DNA of 27,500 nt from Neocallimastix lanati (nom. inval.). Taxonomy: Eukaryota; Neocallimastigomycota; Neocallimastigomycetes; Neocallimastigales; Neocallimastigaceae. This document shows positions 12,481 to 22,268 of the stretch, in pieces. The DNA lies in assembly GCA_016946835.1 (NCBI GenBank), contig JACVTC010000069.1, positions 572,501 to 600,000 of the forward strand, given 5' to 3'. Numbering within the stretch: the first letter of the stretch is position 1; every line of letters begins with the position of its first letter. A program made the position numbers and the translations under genes. The notes under the pieces were generated by a model that saw nothing but the letters and a program-made list of their open reading frames with translations, did no database searches and was not told where the DNA came from.

Positions 12481-12800
12481 TACATATGCTGATCCTCTCT
12501 CTTGTCTTTGATTAGAATGTATGAGTATTGTGATTAAGGCTAATTTTGTAAGCTTAAGAAATGATGAAAACATTTTTATGGATCGAGTAGAAATAAAAGA
12601 ATTTACTCGATATTAATGAAACCAATATTTAAATAATATATATATCGGTTAGTGATAATAAAGCACCTATAGATGAGATTAATGAGATTATTATGAATAC
12701 TATTATTTATTACTTTTTACTTTAAAACTTATTCTCCAGTAAGATGGTTACAACAATATTGAATAATAATTAGAATATTGAAATTGGTCAGTCAGTGAGG
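12481..12800 (+). other. Slightly less AT-rich patch with a 35-codon open fragment, unidentified
   Basis: Base composition rises noticeably between two homopolymer blocks. On the plus strand a frame is open at about 12511-12616 (…SLRNDENIFMDRVEIKEF… reading). I do not recognise it. It may be the stub of a decayed gene or chance. It lies about 250 bp left of the retroelement relic and could belong to the same insertion. Confidence 0.25.
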
Positions 12801-12836
12801 TGAATTTTTTTTTTTTTTTTTTTTTGATTTGTACTC

Positions 12837-12986
12837 ATTAAATAATAAATAAAATTAAATAATACTAAAATCGTTATAATAATGATAATAATAAAATATA
12901 AATAATAATTATTAAATAATAAATAAAATTAAATAATAATAAAATTATTATTATAATAATGATAATAATAAAATATAAATAATAGT
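12837..12986. repeat. Tandem duplication, 74-bp unit x 2
   Basis: The word ATTAAATAATAAATAAAATT begins at 12837 and again at 12911, and both copies run on into ATAATGATAATAATAAAATA. The copies differ by a few substitutions, so this is a simple duplication of non-coding DNA at the left edge of the retroelement relic. Confidence 0.8.
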
Positions 12987-13035
12987 TATTTATTTTATAT
13001 CTATTAGATAATATTAATATATATATTTATATCCT

Positions 13036-14395
13036 ATCCAAGTGGATAGTACCTGTTGTAGGATCGGTAAGCTCGAGGTCTATCGTAGATACGAGGACGA
13101 AGATGATCTTTTGAACCACCAACTAATCACTATGAATAATATCCAGGACGACGCCCATGATCAGAATGACTTAAGCTACAACCAGATTATCATCAAGAAG
13201 GTCAGATATTTAATGATTAATTATAGAGATGATCACGTGGGAATTAAGCGTTCAGAGTTAGCAAATAGATCTCTTATATCTATAGCACATATTGATATTA
13301 GTCATCTATCCCAGAACTCCACTTAATACTATTTATACTCTCTCTCTTTATCAATTATTTACTATCTATACTTACTGATATCGTCTCTACTATAATCGAA
13401 TAATCCCAGCAATCATCATATATTAAGTGGAATCCTAATCATAAATAAACGGCAGTTTGCTACCTAATCAAATAGCAGCTGCTCAATCAATCAATACTAA
13501 TTATATAATAATGATGATGATAACTTACTACCTTATGACTTGACAATGATGATACTTACTACTTATGACTATCTACTTATTATATAATAGGCTATGAAAG
13601 TTAATTAAGTATAATAGTTATGACTGGTGCCACCAATGACATCTATCATCTAATGTGATTTTTAGATAGCAATCATAGTTGATGGTTCTGATGATAGCTG
13701 CGCATAAGATGGATGATATACCTAGATAGATTACTAAATATACTAACTAACTTCGTAGAATGGGCTTTTAAAAAGTATAGATCTATATCTATAATTAGTA
13801 TTGATCAATATACTTTTAAAAGTATAAAAGTATGATATATGTGACTATTGATCAGATTCTTGCCATCACAGCCTATTTTGGGTCTCTTCTCAGGAGGTGT
13901 CTTCTTTAACGGAATGGTGATGAGGTTACTGCATCGATCGTACTGCAATCGCCTGCCCTATAAGGATTCGGTTATATTATCGCAGACCATCAACTGACTG
14001 AATTTTTCGTACAAATCAAAACCTAGGACAAGAAGTTGGTGTTTTACGATCGTTCTTGGTGACGCTTCCAATACAACAGGGCTGACTCTTATTATATTTA
14101 TTATATTTATTCTTTATCACTTTTTGTGTGACGAGTCATTTATTGGAATTCAGGCGATTACAATAGTTGATCAACGCTTCATCCATTAGTAAGATCTATC
14201 TGATTATATTCTTATTATTATTCGACCATTTTATCTTTCTATTATTCGCATAAACTAACACTTAATATATGATAGATATACTTATTGATATGATGCCCAC
14301 TATAACTACTATCAATATTATGACAACTATCATAGAGATTAGTAAGATGAGATAGAGATCACCTATGATATATCCTGTCACTATATACTAAATCA
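13036..14395 (-). pseudogene. Decayed Ty3/Gypsy-like retrotransposon fragment (protease to start of reverse transcriptase)
   Basis: A 1.35-kb island, clearly richer in G+C than its flanks, has no long frame. Read right to left on the minus strand it shows, in Ty3/Gypsy pol order, an aspartic-protease C-terminal-like block (QLLVLGFDLYEKF, about 14030-13990) and then an RT N-terminal block. The RT block has ISDLLDDNLVV at about 13206-13174, a shifted SWASSW segment and a degenerate YRDLN...RYPLPRI-like segment reaching about 13036. Frames change and stops interrupt several times. The residue before ISDLL is TAA where the family usually has Q (CAA), as expected of C-to-T decay. The coding sequence ends abruptly inside RT, so the element is truncated; no LTRs were found. 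A 94-codon plus-strand frame at 13042-13326 is antisense to this and has no family features. Assignment is by motif order only, so moderate confidence. Confidence 0.5.
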
Positions 14396-15141
14396 AAATA
14401 AATAAATAATATAATAATAAAAGTGAAATAACTAAATAATAATTAAAAAATAAAAAATATAAAAATAATAAATAAATTGAATAAAATTATATATATTATA
14501 GTTATGTGTTAAATAACAGTGTTTCCTTGTGTATTTTATATATAATAAATATAATATTTAGTATCATATAACAATTAATGATATTAAATTTTTTTGAATG
14601 TTATATTTTACTTTTAAAAAAGGCTAATAACATTTATTATGTAAATATTAAGTTTACAAAGAAATTAAAAATAACATATATATGCATAAAAAAAAAGTAA
14701 ATAAATAAATAAATATATATAAATATATAATAATAATATAATAATAATAATTAAAAAAGAAATAAATATATTTATAAAAATAATATACATATTTTTTACT
14801 TTGAAAACACACATTAATTAGAATAAGTTATTAAATAAAAATAAATAAATAAATAAATAGCTAAATAAATATTTTTTAAACAATTTATAAAGATATAAAA
14901 AAAAAATAAAAAATAAAATATTAAATTATTCAGATAAAAAAAAAAATAAATAGAACAAAATAAATAGAAATAATAAAGATAATTAAATAAATAAATTTTT
15001 TATTTTTTATACATTAAAAAGTAAAATATATAATTATAAATATTTTATATAATGGTTACAAAAGTTACATTAAAATAATGAAAAAGTAATAATATTAATT
15101 AAAATATATAATTAAATTTATTAATTAAAACTGATATTAAA
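14396..15141. other. AT spacer between two transposon relics
   Basis: Composition drops back to near-pure A/T with AAAT/AATA low-complexity words. No frame or motif is supported. Confidence 0.5.
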
Positions 15142-16613
15142 ATGGACGAAAATCTAAAAATTGAATTTAGTGAAACTAATAGAGGAAAAGAATTAAGCTA
15201 TTATAAATAGAAAATTTAAATTTAATTTTTTCAACTTTAAAGAAAAATAATTCAAAAGTATATAGATGTACTGAATACAGTACAAAAAAAAAATATAAAT
15301 GTAAATCTTTTATTATTTTTAAATAATAAGAAGGAGATCCTAAAGTATGAAGGTTTACATAATCATCTTGAAAAAGAGTGTTTTGCATCTACATCAATAA
15401 CAAAGCATAAAATTAAAGAAGAAATAAGAAAAAAAAAGTTCTATCCCCTTTAATATAAGACCAAAGTGAATATTTAATGAAATTTCTAAAGAAGTGGTTT
15501 TTTTTTTGTGTGTGTCCTGAATATGATATAATAAGATTTCAAATAACAAGAAATATAAATAAAAAAAAATACCTCCAGATGTAACAACATTTGATACAAT
15601 TCCGAAAGAATTAGAATAGTATAAAACAGAAAGAAATGAAAATGTTTTGATATTCAAAAATTCTTAATATTATTATTTTTCAGTCATCATTTCAAGCAAA
15701 ATTATTTATACAATATAATATATTTTTGCTGATGGAAAATTTAAAATTGCACCAAAATGTGGTTATCAAGTGTTCATTACTAGAACTTATGATAAGGAAT
15801 TAAATAGTTTTTTTTTACATTACTTTCTTTTCAATATTAAAAAAAAAATAAAGAACAAAGAACTTAATGAAGTGTTATTTGAAGAAATAAAGAAAAATGC
15901 CAAAAAGAATAATAATACTGTAATTACACCAAAAATTTTTCATTGTGATTTTGAAAAAGATATTTCTAATACTGCTAAAAAAAAAGTGTTTCCTGATATA
16001 AATATCAAAACTTGGCGTTATAAAAGAGCATTAGAAATTAAAAAAAATAAATTATGTAGTAAATAAGTAGGAAAATAATATTGATTTATATATTCATTAT
16101 AAGTTTATTTCAAATTTTCCTTTAAGAAACCCTAAATATATAAATGATATTTATAATAAAAAATTAAAAGTGAGTGTCGTGAACATAAATATAGCAATTT
16201 TTTTTTTTGGAATTTTTTAGAATACTTTGAAATAACTTATTTAAAAGATTATGAAATTAAACATTAGAATTATTATGATAATATAGGAAATATAACAACA
16301 ATAATGCCTCATAATCATTCAACAATTATTTAAACTATTTATTTCCAAAAAAAAGCCTAATTTTTTTAAAATTTTATTAGCATTACAAAAAAAGTAAATT
16401 CATTATTCTATGATGATTACAAAATGTAAAAAAGTGGAGCTTGGGAAAAAAAAAATTAAGACGAACTGATGAAATAAATGCCTTAATTAAATATTAAAAA
16501 AAAATATGGAAATTCCATTAAAAAAAAAAAAAGAAAAAAGAAAAAGAAATGAATTCATTGAATTATATGGTTAAAGTGTTTTAAGAGATTTGAATATTAA
16601 AATTATTAATTAA
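15142..16613 (+). pseudogene. Decayed Mutator-like (MULE) transposase with FLYWCH-type N-terminus
   Basis: A plus-strand coding relic broken by frameshifts and stops. It begins ATGGACGAAAAT (MDENLKIEF, stop after 22 codons). In shifting frames follow a FLYWCH-like zinc-binding region (RCTEY, YKCKSF, then an H-x-H at about 15350-15363) and a DVTTFDTIPKE linker. The best-preserved block, about 15722-16066, reads FADGKFKIAPKCGYQVF, ITRTYDKELNSF, VITPKIFHCDFEKDIS and YKRALEIKKNKLC, typical of the MULE transposase domain, with the first two acidic residues of the DDE triad (D in ADGKF, D in HCDFE). Further remnants are YDNIGNIT near 16280, KSGAWEKKK near 16430 and DLNIKIIN near 16605. The third catalytic region (about 16300) reads HNHST where an Asn/Glu motif is expected, so the enzyme is dead. 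Minus-strand frames at 15176-15388 and 15394-15657 are antisense to it. Confidence 0.75.
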
Positions 16614-16700
16614 AAAATAAATAATTAATATTTAACGAAAAATATGACCAAATGAAAATGATCAATAAAATTTGTCAAATTACAATTAATTACTAGTTAA

Positions 16701-16806
16701 AATAATATTAACTTAGAAAGAAGAAAATTACGTTCTATTCAATATCCTAATTCTTTTAAATCAGCACAATGGGATAAAAATTCTAGTACTTATTTATATA
16801 ATGATG

Positions 16807-16840
<34 letters not shown>

Positions 16841-17330
16841 TGATTAGCCAGGTATTTCAATGAACAATAAGGGTCAAGAAGACTATTATATATTAGTAGT
16901 TGGAAATCGTTTCTTCATTTTCATTTGTTGATAAGAATTTAAGAGTAATTTTTTCAATTATGGTGGAAATCAAGCTCCAAATGTTGCTCAAGAAAGGTTT
17001 CTTTGTTACTTTGAATACTATGAATGGTATTTTTGATCAAAATGGAGCTATTAGTATTTACAAATGAAAAAAAGCAAATTAAAATATTTTTTTTTGATGG
17101 AATATTGAACATTTAGAATATAATAGTTTTATTAGAATTCTTTGCCGTCCCCCCCAAAAAAAAAAAAAAATTACTTTAATCTTTGTAATGATATCTATGC
17201 TCATTATAAAATTGGCAATGGAGATTAGAATTCTGTTCATGGAGAAAAAAAATGAAAAACTATTGGAGCGGATTTACCAATATATTAATATTGATGCTTG
17301 TGATGCTGAAGAAGTTACATTTGAATATAT
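16701..17330 (+). pseudogene. Relic of a protein with starch-binding-type carbohydrate-binding modules (CBM26/CBM25-like)
   Basis: Broken plus-strand frames. Module one: RKLRSIQYPNSFKSAQWDK, STYLYND, a 30-base poly-A insertion, then GD-stop-PGISMNNKGQEDYY, FSFVDKNL and YGGNQAPNVA. This order (YLYN … WPG.M … YY … GGNQ.P) is that of CBM26 modules of amylases. Module two, about 17180-17330: IYAHYKIGNGD-stop-NSVHGEK, then ADLPIYINIDA and AEEVTF, resembling the HY.PGNG.W..VPG.KM pattern of CBM25-type modules. In both modules the stop is TAG exactly where the family has a Trp (TGG). Between them one frame (16900-17066) stays open for 55 codons. No catalytic domain is seen, so the parent enzyme is unknown. 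It lies directly downstream of the transposase relic on the same strand; no functional link is implied. Confidence 0.55.
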
Positions 17331-17979
17331 ATATTTAATTTTAGTATTACATAATAATAAATAATAATAAATGCTTTTTGAATATTATTTGTACTGAAAA
17401 AGGTTAAAAATAGCCATTTCATAAATATTAATTCAATAAGAATTAAAAATAAAAATAAAAAATAAAATAAAATAAAAAAAAAAAAAAATGTTAATTTTAT
17501 TGGATATGAAGAAAAAAAAAAGAGTTTTTAAATAAATTGTCTATAAAAAATTAAAGATTATGTGAAAAGTGAAAAAACTATAAATTGGGATAAGGAATAA
17601 AAAATCAATTTATATTTTAAAGATTTAATATTATTTCATAATTCAATATACATTTTATTTTTTGAATACCATATAATTTAATATTTTTAATAATATAATA
17701 TAATGCATAAATATTTAGCCAATAAAAATATTTACGTAATAATATTTTTTTTATATTATGTTATTATTTTTTTATTAAAAGGAATTATAAAATATTATAA
17801 ATATTTTAAATATTAATTTTACATATAATATACATATTAAGGGATAATATATGAAAATAAAAAGAAAATAAAAAAAAAAATAAAGAAATATTATAAAGTT
17901 TACAAAATCTTGAGACTTTTTCATAAATAATTGTGATTATAATTATTTAATTAAAATAAATATTTTTTGGTTCGATATT

Positions 17980-18042
<63 letters not shown>

Positions 18043-18721
18043 TATCATTAAAAGAATTTCATTTTAATAATTATAAATATTTTAGTTTAGAAGTCAAAAA
18101 AAAATTTTTTTTTCTTATAATTTTTCGATATAATTAAATTAAAATATAAATAAAGAAATTAATTTATAAAATAATAATTTAAAAAAAAATTTAAAAATTT
18201 TGTAATATAATAATAATAAATTAATATAAAATTTTAATTTAACATTTAATTAAAAAGTATTATTTAACATAAATAATTGATTATTGATTATTTGTTTTAT
18301 ATATATTATTAAATATATATTTAAAAGTAATAAATATTTACCTTTAAATATTTAAATAATGTTGAAGATTATTTTTTTTTTTTGAAAATTATTTTCTAAT
18401 GAAAGTTTTATATATTATAAAATATATAAATTATAATTAATACTATTAATTATTTTAATTTGTATATAAATTAGAATATTATAATAGGTTTCAATAATAA
18501 TTAATTTATAATTCATAATACTATATAATATATAATATAAAACTATATTTTTAATTATATATTTAAAAACGCTATAATTTAAATTTAATATACTTCACCT
18601 AAAATATTGAAATTTGGCGAATTTTAGATGATCCACCAATAATATTTAATTGGATAGATTAAAAAAAAAAAAATTAGAATAAAACTCAATATATATAAAA
18701 TAAAATGAAAATTTTTAAAAT
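17331..18721. other. AT spacer with low-complexity coding-like debris and an (AAT)n tract
   Basis: From 17380 to about 17620 short plus-strand stretches (FIGYEEKKKEFLNKLS near 17492) may be further debris of the preceding pseudogene, but nothing can be assigned. A perfect (AAT)n microsatellite occupies about 17980-18041. The rest is A/T low complexity. Confidence 0.45.
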
Positions 18722-18959
18722 TAAAAGTGAAAAAAAAAAACAAAAACATAGACTTGCACATATGGGTACCCATCTCCCATATGGCCATACAGTTATTAAT
18801 TAACTGTAAGGTGATGAGCTATTGGCATACTGTATCAGCTTCGCCGCTCTCAATCGTCGTTACACACTGCCCGGAGATGCATTCCTAACGTTCCTACATA
18901 TATCTCTAATGACCACGAGCATCAGAACGGAACCATTAACATAAAAGTGAAAAAAAAAA
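18722..18959. mobile_element. 202-bp GC-richer insertion flanked by an 18-bp target-site duplication (SINE-like, unclassified)
   Basis: An exact direct repeat TAAAAGTGAAAAAAAAAA lies at 18722-18739 and 18942-18959. The 202 bp between (18740-18941) are about 43% G+C by my count, against nearly pure A/T outside. There are no terminal inverted repeats and no LTR-like ends. There is no open frame of note, and I recognise no 5S rRNA, tRNA, U-snRNA, RNase P or SRP RNA in either orientation. It holds two strong hairpins: CATATGGG…CCCATATG at 18758-18783 and ACAGTTA…TAACTGT at 18789-18807. Read on the minus strand, it ends in GTCTATGTTTTTG followed by a T-run, which would serve as a polymerase III stop. 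Length, variable-run A-rich target duplication and lack of coding favour retroposition of a small RNA by a LINE-type machinery. Confidence 0.6.
18758..18783. repeat. Hairpin CATATGGG/CCCATATG within the insertion
   Basis: An 8-bp perfect stem (CATATGGG pairing with CCCATATG) encloses a loop that also contains part of the nested palindrome ATGGGTACCCAT. A second perfect 7-bp stem, ACAGTTA with TAACTGT, follows at 18789-18807. Such paired stems in an otherwise structureless region suggest the insert derives from a folded RNA. Confidence 0.6.
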
Positions 18960-19902
18960 TATATATATATATATATATATTTTTTTAATTTTTATTTATT
19001 AATAAGTATTAAATATTTTTCTTTTATATTAATGAAATGAAATAAATAGGCTAGAATCTAAAAATCATATAAAATTATAATAATATTTAATTATTTATGA
19101 AAGATGAATAATACATATAAAATATATAATAATAAAAACAATATTATTTAAATGTAAATTAATATTTTAATGAATAAAACTATTATTAAATAATAGTTAA
19201 TTTATATGTACATATATTGAACTAATAAAGTAAATTCATACATCAAATTAGAATGAAATACATATAAGTAATCATTTATATGAATTTTTTATTTATTTTA
19301 TAAAATAATTTTAAATATATAAATATATATATATATATATATCATTATTATAAATTAAAAATAAAATATAATAAAATAATTTCGAACTTAATGATATAAC
19401 TACAAAAAAAAAATTATAATAATGTATAAGCTTTTTTAAATTTTAAATTATATATAGTGTTATATACATAGTAACAAAACAAAAATATCATATTATATTA
19501 ATCCTAAATTGTTATAATTCATCATTATTCTTATTTATATTATTTTTATTATTATTATTTTTTAAAAAAAATTATATTTAATATTTAATATTATAAAATT
19601 TAAAATCATTCATTTTTTTTTTTTTTCATTTTTTTTTAATAAATATAATAAATATAAAAAATTTATAATTATCTATATAATCATTTTATAATACTTTTAG
19701 ATTAAAAAACAATTTATCATTACTGTAAATTAAGAATTTGAATTATATAATTAAAATTAATTTATTATTATTATTATTTTTTTTTATAAGGAAAATTATT
19801 CAATAACAAGTTGATCTCTAAGCTTTATAAAATTATTTAAGCTTTCATTATAGAGTAATAGGATGAGAACTAAATAAATTTATACTATCTACCAGGGATC
19901 TG

Positions 19903-19931
<29 letters not shown>
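18960..19931. other. AT spacer
   Basis: AT dinucleotide runs (18960-18980, 19322-19342) and homopolymers. The stretch at 19797-19902 is a little less AT-rich (CAATAACAAGTTGATCTCTA, ACCAGGGATCTG) but carries no frame or motif I can assign. Confidence 0.45.
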
Positions 19932-19933
<2 letters not shown>

Positions 19934-20039
19934 AAAGTTTAAATAATTAGTTTTAATTAATACAATTAGAGTTTTTATTGTTTTTCCATAAAAAAAATAA
20001 TAATAAAAATAAAAGAATTCAAAAAATCAAAATCAAAAT

Positions 20040-20082
<43 letters not shown>

Positions 20083-20108
20083 ATTCTGAAATTTAACTTA
20101 ATTATATA
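19932..20108 (-). repeat. Left arm of a long inverted repeat; copy A of a dispersed repeat family
   Basis: Read on the minus strand it runs TTAAATTTCAGAATTC, a long T-run, three GATTTT words, TTTTTTGAATTCTTTTAT, TTATGGAAAAACAATAAAAA, CTCTAATTGTATTAATT, AAAACTAATTATTTAAAC. The same order recurs on the plus strand at 20187-20342 and 22753-22981. It pairs with the arm at 20187-20342 across an internal spacer of about 78 bp. Confidence 0.85.
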
Positions 20109-20186
20109 TAATAATATTAAACAACTTAAAAAAATATTATTATTAACTTAAAAAATATTATTAATAACTTAAAAAATATTATTTAT
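20109..20186. repeat. Spacer of the inverted repeat: three AACTTAAAAAATATTATTA units
   Basis: The spacer between the two arms is itself made of three near-copies of ACTTAAAAAATATTATTA at about 20123, 20146 and 20167, so even the loop is locally duplicated. Confidence 0.7.
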
Positions 20187-20207
20187 AATTAAGTTAAATT
20201 TCAGAAT

Positions 20208-20249
<42 letters not shown>

Positions 20250-20342
20250 ATTTTGATTTTGATTTTTTGAATACTTTTATTTTTATTATTATTTTTTTTT
20301 ATGGAAAAACAATAAAAACTCTAATTGCATTAATTAAAAACT
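20187..20342 (+). repeat. Right arm of the long inverted repeat; copy B of the dispersed family
   Basis: Begins AAGTTAAATTTCAGAATTC, then a T-run of about 40, (GATTTT)3, TATGGAAAAACAATAAAAAC, CTCTAATTGCATTAATT, AAAAACT. It matches the left arm in inverted orientation with a few substitutions (GCATT against GTATT) and one-base indels. The homology is lost at about 20342, before the AATTATTTAAAC end kept in the left arm and the copies at 22.9 kb. Confidence 0.85.
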
Positions 20343-21739
20343 AAATTTAAAGTTATTATAATTGTTATGATAATGAATAGAAAAAATAATACAACGATGG
20401 ATAATGAATAATAATAAAAAAAAAAAAAAAAAAAGATATTCTTTTTATTCAAAAATTAATTATCAATTCAAACGGTTTCTAAATCTAAGGAACAAATGTA
20501 TTTCAAAATACTAATGATGTTAGTATAGTGGAGTTTTATTAATATTTATGTATTCATATATATTAATAATAAATATTTAATAATGATTTATTATATACAT
20601 CTATATATATTTTAAATAATAATTATTTCAATTTGTAAACTTATTTATTATATATTTATTATAAAATTTAAGCGTTTTCATTATTATTTCAAAGATAATC
20701 TATAAATATATTTACAAACAAAACATAACATGACATGATATGCAATTTATTTATTTCTTTAAATGGTGATTAAATAATTAAAATTTCCATTATTAATGTC
20801 AATTTCAATTAGAATTGTTATATATATTAAAATCATAATTTATCATTGAATAAAATTATTTTAAATTATATAATTTTATACTTTTTTTTATATATATTCT
20901 TTTATTTTATTCTTTTATTTTATTCTTAGTTTTATTATTTTTCGTTTATTTTTATTCTTTTCTCTGAATGCTCTAAATATTTGTTATTCTAATACTCTAA
21001 AAAATTTATGATTTCATATTTTTTGTTTTAAATTAATTTCTAAAAATATTAATTAAAATGAATAATAAAATATTATTAAATTTAAAAAAAAATTAAATAA
21101 ATATATATATATATATATATTGAACAGAATTTTTAATAATTAATAAAAAAATAATTATATATAACCACAGTTTTTCAAAATAACAGATCCTATAGTATTA
21201 TATTAAACCATTATATATAAGAATAATAAAATAAATTAAATATAAAATAAGTTATTTAAATAATAGAATTATATAAAATATAAATAAAAAGTTTAAATCG
21301 TTTAAATTATAATATTACTAATTAAATATAAAATTGTAAAAATAAAATTTAATAATTTTATGTTAATCTGAATTATGCAATAATAATAATAATAATAATG
21401 ATTTATTCCCTTTGCATTAATTTATTAATTGGAAGATTTAATTAATATTGTTCTTCTTAATTTATCAACTAGAATATCTAATTAAAATAATTCTTTGTAA
21501 AATTTATATCATATTTAATGTATATATAATTTTCATTTTAGATGAAAATACCTTTATGTTAATAACTTTAAAAAAGTTTTTTTTTTTTTTTTTTTTTTTT
21601 ATATATATATATTAATTAATCTTATGTTCAATATATAATCAAAACTTTTTAAGTTTAATTAACAAATAATATATAAAAATACTTTATTTTTCACAGAAGA
21701 ATTTAAATTAGAGTACTTAAAAGTTAAAAATGTTAATTG
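20343..21739. other. AT spacer
   Basis: No gene. Homopolymers at 20415-20434 and 21577-21600, TTTTATTC repeats at about 20898-20927, AT run at about 21101-21120 and an (AAT)n tract at about 21380-21400. Confidence 0.5.
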
Positions 21740-21973
21740 AAAACAAGAAATTTATGATTTATAGGAAAGTAATTAAATAAAACAAGAATTTTATGATTTA
21801 TAGGAAAGTAATTAAATAAAACAAGAATTTTATGATTTATAGGAAAGTAATTAAATAAAACAAGAAATTTATGATTTATAGGAAAGTAATTAAATAAAAC
21901 AAGAAATTTATGATTCTTAGGAAAGTAGTTAAATAAAACAAGAAATTTATGATTTATAGGAAAGTAATTAGAT
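21740..21973 (+). repeat. 39-bp minisatellite, six copies
   Basis: The unit starts AAAACAAGAAATTTATGATT and continues TATAGGAAAGTAATTAAAT. Copies begin at 21740, 21779, 21818, 21857, 21896 and 21935. They are nearly identical; the fifth has TTCTTAGG for TTTATAGG and AGTAGTT for AGTAATT. Although 39 is a multiple of three, every copy has in-frame stops (TAG, TAA) in the frames checked, so it is not a coding repeat. Confidence 0.9.
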
Positions 21974-22189
21974 AAAAAATCTTGATGAAAATAAAGGAGT
22001 TATCTATATCTTATATATATTCTTTTTTTTTATTTTATTTTATTTTATTTTATTTTACTTTAAAAAAAGTATATGTTATATTAAAATTTTTTAAATTTAT
22101 TAATTAAAAAGTAATTAATAATATTAACGAAATTTTAAATTTAAAATATTTTTGACTTAAAATTTATATTAAAAATTGAAAATATAAAA

Positions 22190-22268
<79 letters not shown>

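Noticed and set aside
13042-13326. 94-codon plus-strand frame in the composition island
   Set aside because: No recognisable domain. The opposite strand carries RT-like motifs over the same bases, so this is more likely the antisense of a retroelement relic.
15176-15657. Two minus-strand frames of 70 and 87 codons
   Set aside because: Antisense to the FLYWCH/MULE relic, hydrophobic because the plus strand is A-rich; no start context or homology signs.
18740-18941. Possible 5S rRNA, tRNA, U6 or SRP RNA gene
   Set aside because: Compared by eye on both strands: no tRNA-type B box, no 5S internal control region order, no U6 ACAGAG box, no SRP Alu-domain pattern. Kept as an unclassified insertion.
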